DNA from: Botrytis cinerea B05.10
Taxonomy: Eukaryota; Ascomycota; Leotiomycetes; Helotiales; Sclerotiniaceae
Direction: 5' to 3'
Assembly: GCF_000143535.2 (NCBI RefSeq)
Contig: NC_037314.1
Span: 1,798,001-1,862,000, forward strand
Length of the DNA: 64,000 nt
Shown: piece after piece, positions 56,296-64,000 of the stretch
How the letters are laid out: every line of letters starts with the position of its first letter
Position numbering within the stretch: the stretch's first letter is position 1
The notes under the pieces: generated by a model
What the model was told of the DNA's origin: nothing
What the model saw: the letters and a program-made list of their open reading frames with translations, nothing else
Database searches by the model: none
Translations under genes and position numbers: made by a program

Positions 56296-57999
56296 ATGGT
56301 TTCTACGATTGTGCATTTGCCAAATGGCTACCACATAACAGTCAACCCTGTTTTCGGAGGCTTCTTTTTTAAGACTAATGAGTTGAACACACATAACAGC
56401 ATCTTCCCTGCTGGCTGGACTGTCATCATCCAGACCGAGGATTATTCGGATGAACATCCTTCAAACAACGATTCTGAAGCTACAGAGCTCCAAGAGGCGC
56501 CAGCCGAACGACATCGACACATACATCCCTTCAGACTTCCAACTTTACGCAATGATAGCCTCTTTATCTCTTCCATTTCGAATCCCTCGAGCAATGATTT
56601 TAAAGCTCCTATCAGCCCCACCCGGCAGATTGCGATGATGCTATGGGCAACATTATACTGGTATTTCCATCAATCAGAACCATCCCCATATATCACCACA
56701 GCCGCTTCAAAAAACACACCCGATGCCGGAAAGCCAAAGGCAGATTGGCGCATACATGTTAGGAGAGAAGGCGTGCTGCGGGGCCGCAACTTGATACAGA
56801 AGCTTGAAAGAATGGGGTTAATTATGTCGGATGATTCATCAGTTGGTCTAGCGATAGATGAGAATACGCCCGAGGGATGGTCAAACATGTTCACTTCAAG
56901 AAGAGCCTTCTGGCAACTGTCGGCACGGCTGTTCCTTTTCACTTTCAGTCCGAATATATCTCTAGCTTCTCCGCAGAGCAGCCGACCGAGCTCACCCATC
57001 CGTGATACAACAAGCAGCCAGTCTTCCGCCAATAAGAGAGACTCCACCGATTCATTTACTGCTTCGGGGTTATGTTCGCCAGCTTCCATTGGCCCTTTCT
57101 CATCTGGGAGCCATTTGCCGACATATTATCCACCACCACCCACACAATATACGAATACGTCAGGTGTACGCCATCCCCTACGTCCCAAGCCACCCCGCCA
57201 AGGTGAAACATTTTATACACGTTACATACCTAGTATAGGGCAATACTTATCTTTTCGAGTCGCTTCCTTATCCTCCAAGCCTGTGGTGTATAACGGTCCA
57301 GTCTCAAGCTTATCGCCCTTTCAAGACCATGCCAAAACCACGTCGATCTCCTCTATTGGGGCCTGCTTATCCGCGGATTCGCAAACCGCGCACTCTCGCA
57401 CTATCCCACATCAAACCGAAGATACAACTCAAATGACGGACCTCCAGCTTTTAAACCGTTGGATGAATATCCCTCGGGTTGATAGATTTTGGGGCTGCTC
57501 TGGTCCAATCGCTACACAGGAAGAATTTCTCAAAGCCAATCTGACATCTAATCATTCGTTCCCCGTCATTGGTCTCTGGGACGGAAAGCCCTTTGGATAC
57601 TTTGAATTATATTGGGCAAAAGAAGATATCCTTGGGAAACATGTAGGCGATAGCGTAGGAGATTTCGATCGTGGTGTTCATGTTCTGGTTGGTGAGCCTG
57701 AATATCGGGGAAAGCATAGGGTGCAATGCTGGATCACTGCTTTGGCGCACTGGGCTCTAGTACAGGATTACAGAACTAATTCCTTCGTGCTCGAGCCGAG
57801 GGTGGACAACGAGAGGTATTTTATTTTATTTTTCTAGCCTTTTTTACTCTCATCACAGTCCTTCTTTCTAACTTACCCCAGGTTTATCTCACATTTGCAA
57901 GAAGCTGGCTTCGTTAAAGAGCGAGAAATCACCTTTCCGCACAAGCAATCCGCATTCATGAAGTTGCGAAGAGAATGCTTCGAAGCGCCTGTATTATGA
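56296..57999 (+). CDS. Siderophore N5-hydroxyornithine acyltransferase (SidF/SidL type)
   Basis: Exons 56296-57815 and 57882-57999 (545 aa). The 66-nt intron (GTATTT...CCCCAG) joins DNER to FISHLQEAGF in phase 2. The protein has the two-part layout of fungal hydroxyornithine transacylases. The N-terminal part has LPNGYHITVNPVF, the AMMLWATLYWYFHQSEPSPYI motif and WRIHVRREGVLRGRNLIQKLERMGLI. A variable Ser/Pro linker follows. The C-terminal AlcB/IucB-like GNAT domain has RVDRFWGCSGP, GLWDGKPFGYFELYWAKEDILG, DFDRGVHVLVGEPEYRGKH and EPRVDNERF. The His/Asp-containing and RG-x-G(K)-type acetyl-CoA elements are intact. The reaction is transfer of an acetyl or anhydromevalonyl group to N5-hydroxyornithine in ferrichrome or fusarinine/coprogen-type siderophore synthesis. 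Whether it is the SidF or the SidL type cannot be told by eye. No C-terminal PTS1 tripeptide is seen (ends PVL). No other siderophore gene is in the window. Confidence 0.9.
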
Positions 58000-60900
58000 T
58001 TGTTTTAACACTAAATTCAACCTCGATCACCAAAGAGAATGAAACGTTTCTGCCCACAGGTAAAAATTTACCGTGCTAATACGATAACACGATAGTTGTA
58101 CGACGCCGACCTTCTCATGATCAAAATATCATGAAAAGTCTCGCGCCAGTAAGTCGCTGCTCGTATGGACCATAACACACTCAAGTGATCAATGGTGCCG
58201 CACAAATCGACCATTCCTCTACGTTGCGCATCTACCCACAATTAATACTCCGCTCAATAATGTACCATGTGGAATTTCATGACCAACTGACAAGCAATAC
58301 GTGCCGCCGTCAACTTACTTTGAAATGCACTATCCACGTCCGCCAAATAGAATATGTGGGGTCTGAAGCAATGAAACTCCTTGATCTTATGGTCAGTTAT
58401 GCTAAGGAAGGCATGATTGATATCGCGGGGAACTATAACCGATGTATGTATGTATGTGCATCAAGATAGCCAGCCTGAGCTACATTAGTTATCAAGAATA
58501 GAAGCATTTTGAAACTCGGCTATATTTTCCAGATGTTTGAGGCAAATTGTAACGTTCTTGGTCCGAGCCCCTTCAAAACCGAAAAAGGCATTGTGAGCGA
58601 CTGCATGGCATTTTGGGGAGGAACAATCATGCAATACCTACAAACGTAACTGCGGGGTGTAGAAGCTGATACACGTCTGATATCAAGTGTACGTCCCTTT
58701 CTCCTATTTATATATTTATATATTTACTGCCAATCATATTGCAAGCCCACTCCTTCCATCGAAGCTTAACCTTACCTGGTACTTGTTACGATGGTTAAGA
58801 CGATTTACAACATCGGATTCAGAAAAGATGGGTCGTGGGTTCTTTAATTAATCTCAGCATTAAGTATCTCTAGCAACATGCGGCTATCGTTGCCGCAGAA
58901 AACTTGCGCCTGCTCCAATTTTCTACAGTCGATTGAACAATTTTGGATTCGAAAACCGGCGAATGGATTACACCACAGTGTCAAAACTGTATCAGTCTTA
59001 CTGATTACTGGTCATACCGGACTACTGTGGCTTCTCACTCCCTATACCATATTTTCCGCGGCAGCTATACCTAGTAGCCTCTCATTGCCCCCTTTGTCTT
59101 CCAGCACACAATTTTGCCCATGTAAAAGCAAAGGGTCTCCGTCGGTGGCCAAGAATTTGAAGCAATGTAACAAGGAGTAGGACATTCCTCCGTAAAAATA
59201 GATCTCACGTTTCCATCCTTCTTCAAACGTCCCAGCAACAGCGATATCACAAGGAGGGTGCCACTGCAACGCCACACAAATGCACGATGACCAATTCAGA
59301 CCTGGAAAGTAGTACACTTGTACCACGTTTCATCTAGCCTTCAGATGGAAATGGCACGATGGGAAAGCTCCACAAAGCGCAATCTGATTCGGAGTCGGCC
59401 TACCGGGCGATCTTGATTGCATCAACTGAGCTATCACAAGTGAGATCATCAAAATGGAAAATACCTGTATTGTGTCTGCTCGAGTACAACATGGCTGTCA
59501 GGGCTGCTGGCACCATTTTTGGACCAGGGTGGCAGGGTTGCAATTATGGTTTTCGAGTCTGCAGGAAATCCATCATGCTGGAGATTTTGCGGAAGACTTT
59601 TTGCATGGCAAGAGTGTGTTTTACGGGTTTCAATGCATGATCATATGACATGACTTGGGATTCTTGGGAGGCGGGGTTCACGAGGTCGGCCTTTGCAGGA
59701 GAGTTCACCCGCCAACGCACATCACAACAAACGAACAACGTAAAAAGGTCAAACCGACTATTAGCTTTTGATTATTTGAAGTTTATTAAAATTGTATTGT
59801 GTAAGAAAGCGAAAGCGAAAGAGAAAATCATATTATCGAACCTCTTCTAAATAGGTATTGGCAAGCTGATCCGATGCCGTCCTCTACGTCCTTCTCTCTC
59901 TGGCTTGTTCGATCGTTTTGATGCTGAGCGTGTTGGTCAAGGAGGGTGGGCTATATCTGATTCGATAAGATCAACCAGGCCCCTTGGAGCCTGAAATAAG
60001 CCCTAGAGAAGCGAATTATGCCAGAAACGGCGTGTGAACAGGCTCAACCGTTCCGTTGGCCCAAGCGTTTTCCTTTCTTTTTTTCGAGGTGAACCCCAAT
60101 CTATGGGCAGAGGGACTAGTAGGAAGGTAGTTTTCTCCTCCAAAAAGTACCGGTAGAGACCCTCAAACCTTAACCGTGAGTGAACCCTTCTCAGTCCAAA
60201 CACGAGAAGAACCTTTCGTCGAAAGCTTATTTGGTCTCAAACGACATGTACATCACACACACATGCGCACACCAGAACATGCGGTATTATTAGATGTGCC
60301 TGCTCTCTTCTTTTTCTGTTTCGGGAGATTGTGCGTATTGTTGTTCGATGTTCGGTGTCTGCACATAGTCTTTCACTGTTGGTGATTATTGGTGGCGTGG
60401 ATTCGGCCTGAATTGCGAAAGCCATCTGGCGCCGCCTCGTTGCGTGTGTGTATGTGTATGCGGCTGTACGTTTGCATGTACAAAGTACCTATTGAATGTA
60501 CAAGTACCATCGGACAGATTGGGCAGACGCTCGCTTGCCCTCACAGCCTCGACCGATTGGGTTCTCGGAGGAAGATGGCAACTTCCGTGCTCTCGTGACG
60601 AGGTGTTAAGGAGTCCTCCGTCCTGCACAGGAGGTGGAAATTGGGGAAAAACCTCCCGACGTCTCTTGACTTGTTTTGCGACTTAGTAATGCCAGTTCGT
60701 CGACCAATATGATGATGATAACCACATTAATGATGAAGTTGGCTTTTCCGCCAGAGTTTGAATTGCGGGTCCCATGCATGACAGGTAATTTGGTATGATT
60801 GCGATTGGTGCAAATGCAGCAAAGGTCGGTGGTATCGGCCTCCGCTTTCGCCGACATTGAATAGCCTCCAACGCTAAATTCGTCAGAATCATGCAAAGGT

Positions 60901-61451
60901 CAGTCTCTCTAACCGTACTTGACGATCGCATTTAAAAAATCTGGAAATGAGAGGAATGATTCATGCTATCGGTTTCGATTTTTCTATGAGCGATCATGAT
61001 TCTAGCTGATATATTGGATGATCGACTATGGGTACCTCCCTGCTCTCGTCAACACCTAAACCTTACTTGGTGAGTCCACCTAGGGACGGGCAAAGTCCAC
61101 ATCGCGAGTCGGAATCTCTTGGGACAATGACCGGTGGCGTATGTGGGCTATGAGCTGCTGCTGCTAGTTGTAGGGCGGGGTCATGCATGCTCTCAGCTTC
61201 AAGTGAAAAGGCTTGGTTCCCCCAACATTTGCAGAAGTCTCCTCATACACACTTCAATATTCCATATACCTCTCCAACTTGACAACTTCCACACCTTCCA
61301 CACCTTCCATACCAAATTCGATTGTTGATATAGTAGCACAATCCCTCGACTCAAGTTACACATCACCCCGCCTTGCAACTCTTGTGGCAGCAGTCACACA
61401 AACATCATAGGACAAGAGATCTAGTCCCCGCACGCAAGCTTCACCTTCACC
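58000..61451. other. Long gene-free region
   Basis: No gene is supported in 3.45 kb. Frames at 58185-58469, 58878-59180, 59359-59640 and 60386-60896 are short, on both strands, and without domains. A GCGAAA run is at 59808-59822 and a GTGTGT patch at 60444-60456. The right end is the C-rich leader of the 2EXR gene (ACACCTTCC repeats at 61290-61312). Confidence 0.5.
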
Positions 61452-62486
61452 ATGAAGATGAATACATTATCACAAAGATTTTCCCGATTTCGATCAGATA
61501 TAATGCAAGATTTAAAGACAAAGCATATTGAAATGGCACCTCCATCACCTCCCTACATCGCCGAATTCGAGTATCAAGTCGAAACTTTTGGTGACGTGCC
61601 ACAAGCACCACCATCCCCGGCATTATCATTTGAGGAAATCTTCCCAAAGAATGACCACGGAGCCAGAAATGACAGAGCAAACGTTGCCGCAACTACCTTT
61701 ACTTGTTTTGGAAACCTTCCTACCGAGATCAGACTGTTGATCTGGGGCATGGCATGTAAACAGCAACGGAGGGTCGATGTTGAGTTCGATGTAGAGTCGA
61801 ATCACTTTTCCCAATCTGGTCCCCCTCTCTTCATGTCAAACACACCTGCACCAGACGTTCTTTCCGCATGCAGAGAATCAAGAGAGGAAGCTTTAAAACA
61901 CTACTCTTTATGCTTTCGACAGGATGTCAACGAGTGCGACAAAAGGCAAGCGAAGATATGGTGCAACTTTGATACCGATATAATACGATTAACCCCTGAT
62001 GGATGGGGACGAAGGGTTCACGATGGCTTCCTAAGGCAACTCGCCACGACCAATGGCATTTCTCGCGCATTTAATATCCGCAACTTTAGCAATTATAACC
62101 CTCTGAGTTTAGCACAAGACGAAACCTCGACGTTTAGCTGGACCAGCATTTTCGACGCCATTGATTCTCACATTTATTTGGGCTATGAATTACAGGACAT
62201 CGTTTTGTACTATGATGCGGAGGATAAACCAGAGCAAGCTTCAGAGCAAGCTGATAGGTCGGAATTCGTGGAGCTGGACTGGAGTGCTATGGATTCAGAG
62301 TCTCAAAAGACAAAGATGCTGCAGTGTGTGCAGAGAGACTTGTTAAAGAAAATGCCTAGCTACTGTCCGCCTTGGGAGCACCGCTCGTTTACACAAACAG
62401 ATGACGACTCCTTACCTAGGGGGAACGCAGTGTGGGAACTTCTCCAGTCAAAGGTCAAATTGATGGAGCTTAAGGTCAATCATTGA
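61452..62486 (+). CDS. 2EXR-domain protein
   Basis: A single exon of 344 codons. The 2EXR signature begins near residue 84: FTCFGNLPTEIRLLIWGMACKQ, then a beta segment RVDVEFD and a separate VLSACRESREEALKHYSLCF block. The two E-x-R motifs (EIR and ESR) give the family its name. This domain is abundant in Leotiomycetes and other filamentous ascomycetes. It resembles an F-box-like helical hairpin at the start, but its function is unknown. The rest (ANFDTDIIRLTP-like strand WCNFDTDIIRLTPDGW and YLGYELQDIVLYYDAED) follows the usual pattern of these 300-400-residue proteins. A Pro-rich N-terminus (APPSPPYIAEFEY, QAPPSPAL) precedes the domain. It has no signal peptide or membrane segment and is not obviously linked to its neighbours. 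Confidence 0.88.
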   Translation: MKMNTLSQRFSRFRSDIMQDLKTKHIEMAPPSPPYIAEFEYQVETFGDVPQAPPSPALSFEEIFPKNDHGARNDRANVAATTFTCFGNLPTEIRLLIWGMACKQQRRVDVEFDVESNHFSQSGPPLFMSNTPAPDVLSACRESREEALKHYSLCFRQDVNECDKRQAKIWCNFDTDIIRLTPDGWGRRVHDGFLRQLATTNGISRAFNIRNFSNYNPLSLAQDETSTFSWTSIFDAIDSHIYLGYELQDIVLYYDAEDKPEQASEQADRSEFVELDWSAMDSESQKTKMLQCVQRDLLKKMPSYCPPWEHRSFTQTDDDSLPRGNAVWELLQSKVKLMELKVNH

Positions 62487-63043
62487 TAGGCCATTTTTAC
62501 AAAATATTTAAAACAGGGAGGGTTGACCACTGAGAAAAGTCTTTTCGGAATTGTATTTATTTACGAGAACTCATGTATCTCCAACAAAACATATATATAG
62601 CTATTTAATATTATAACACCTTTTCTACTCCCTACAAATGTTCATTCTATCTCCCGCTTGATATAAATGCAATTATCGATTTGATCACCTTGCGCCTAGT
62701 AGTTACAGTCAGATGTATCGTCAGGAGAGATCGCTACGATCTCTTCATAAATGGCGATCTCTTCAAAGTGCTTATCATGTTCTAGCTACCACTAATACCT
62801 AGCATTCGTACCTGCGTACCTGGATTTGAAGGGTATGAGACACAGCCGCACTACGTCATTAAAAACAGGGATCAAGCACTCAAGCTCTCAACTTCCAGAA
62901 CTTCCAAGGTCAAGGCTAGCTTATGATAACTAGCAAACAGCAATTGGGATATGCACTTGGGAAATGGGCATTTTAATAACATTTGTTTGTTACCATAAGC
63001 TTACTTTCTCAATAGCGAGATAGAGTTCAAAGGGTTTGCAAAT
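62487..63043. other. Spacer and promoter of the MCU gene
   Basis: No gene is seen. A GATCGCTACGATCTCTTC...GGCGATCTCTTC direct repeat (62731-62764) is the only visible structure. Confidence 0.5.
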
Positions 63044-64000
63044 ATGCGACGAGCGACACATCTTTTGCCGCGGAGTATATCCCAAACGACGTACCGGCCG
63101 ACCTCATTTGTAGGTACCATTCGAGATCGAGCCGCATCCCAACTTTTCGTAAAACAGAGCCCGACCTCATGTCTTCGCACCTTTACTTCGACGAATGTTT
63201 GGAGAGATGAGAAGAGCCATACAGAAAAGGCGAAGGAGTTGAGTCAAAAAGGATTGGACAAGGAAGAAGATTGGTTTAACAATCAACTCGACAATGCAAT
63301 TGGCCAGCAGAAGGAAATACAAGCAAGAACACCATGGCATAGGGAAGGCGCCGACCAGCCACCTGTGAAGCGAAATAGAAGTGCTGGGGCCATGACCAAA
63401 GGTTTCTTGATTTATCTCTCCTTTTGCCTCTACGAGGACCATGTCTAATAATTATGATACAGGCAAACTTCTTACTACCCCTTCTCGACTTTTAAAGCTC
63501 ATCCTACCTTTGACCACGCGGGACAAGAACTCTGATCGTAAAGATATTGAGCCATTGGCTCTTCTTGTCCATCCCCAGCAACCTCTCTCCTATTTGGAAC
63601 GACTTATACAATCCGAACTACCCATGATCACTGCAAAAGATGGACATACTGAAAAAGTACCCGAAGTGTATTTTCGTGCTGAAGATTCCGCACAAGATGA
63701 GATTAAAGCAGATTCTAGAAGAGATGATTTAGAAGGAGAGGCAGAAGAGGGAACAGACGAACAGATGGTCGATGGAAAAATTATGAAACTTGGGAAAATC
63801 AACAGCTCGAAAGACAAAAGTATGTCTAGCGAAGAGAAGAAACAAATGCAAAGTGAATTGAGGGGGGGGCCTGGCGAAGGAGGAGTCGAAAGTTATTCGG
63901 GACGCGGACGGGAACAATCTTCCGAGGGAGAAGTGAAGTTTGTTCGCTGGTCTTCATCGACGGAAATTGGAGATTTCATTCGTGATGCTGCGCGGGGGAA
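63044..64000 (+). CDS. MCU: Mitochondrial calcium uniporter (MCU), 5' part only
   Basis: Exons 63044-63401 and 63463 to the right edge; the 61-nt intron (GTTTCT...GATACAG) joins GAMTK to [17 protein letters not shown] in phase 1. The visible 298 residues begin with an Arg-rich mitochondrial targeting peptide ([15 protein letters not shown]). The matrix N-terminal domain of fungal MCU follows: [44 protein letters not shown], an acidic linker, and [20 protein letters not shown], a well-conserved stretch just before the coiled coil. The pore helices and the selectivity motif (D/E-x-M-E, 'DIME') lie beyond the window. MCU forms the calcium channel of the inner mitochondrial membrane, and fungal MCU can work without EMRE. 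The donor GTTTCT is weaker than the genome's usual GTAAGT/GTATGT, but continuing the frame would stop after 14 codons. Confidence 0.9.

Overview
The window is nuclear DNA of a filamentous ascomycete. The genes are compact and broken by short GT-AG introns (about 47-100 nt, a few of 280-390 nt) with CTAAC/CTGAC-like branch sites. Fungus-specific families are present: Zn2Cys6 regulator, GH72 glucanosyltransferase, fungal MCU, hydroxyornithine acyltransferase and a 2EXR protein. Intergenic DNA is AT-rich and full of microsatellites. Overall style suggests a leotiomycete such as Botrytis or Sclerotinia; this placement is inference from gene and intron style only.

Layout. 0-8.6 kb: an F-box-like gene cut by the left edge, TIM50 (mitochondrial presequence import) and a 1056-residue unrecognised protein. 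9.9-19.8 kb: a GPI-anchored GH72 cell-wall enzyme, a GNAT acetyltransferase and a Ser/Ala-rich GPI cell-surface protein, separated by about 3 kb gaps. 22.6-29.9 kb: an accessory module with a short-chain dehydrogenase, a divergent SnoaL/NTF2-like gene, a Zn2Cys6 regulator, a second short-chain dehydrogenase and a frameshifted remnant of an FAD-linked oxidoreductase. TCCGC motifs are repeated in its promoters, and a diverged repeat occurs on both sides of its main genes. This is the best candidate here for a small undescribed metabolic gene set; no polyketide synthase, NRPS or terpene synthase is in the window.

30.0-35.5 kb: a secreted Cys-rich protein built from duplicated exon pairs, a NIF3-like protein with a GC-AG intron, and an OS-9/Yos9 ER lectin ending in KDEL. 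39.7-44.3 kb: a C2H2 zinc-finger protein and a small basic conserved protein with a diverged tandem repeat array upstream. 44.3-56.3 kb is gene-poor, holding one reconstructed multi-exon gene of unknown function and one weak secreted-protein candidate. 56.3-64.0 kb: a siderophore-type N5-hydroxyornithine acyltransferase, a 2EXR protein and the 5' half of the mitochondrial calcium uniporter.

Apart from the 22.6-29.9 kb module the genes look like unrelated housekeeping and cell-surface functions. All exon boundaries were placed by eye from splice signals, phase and protein continuity; no database search was possible.
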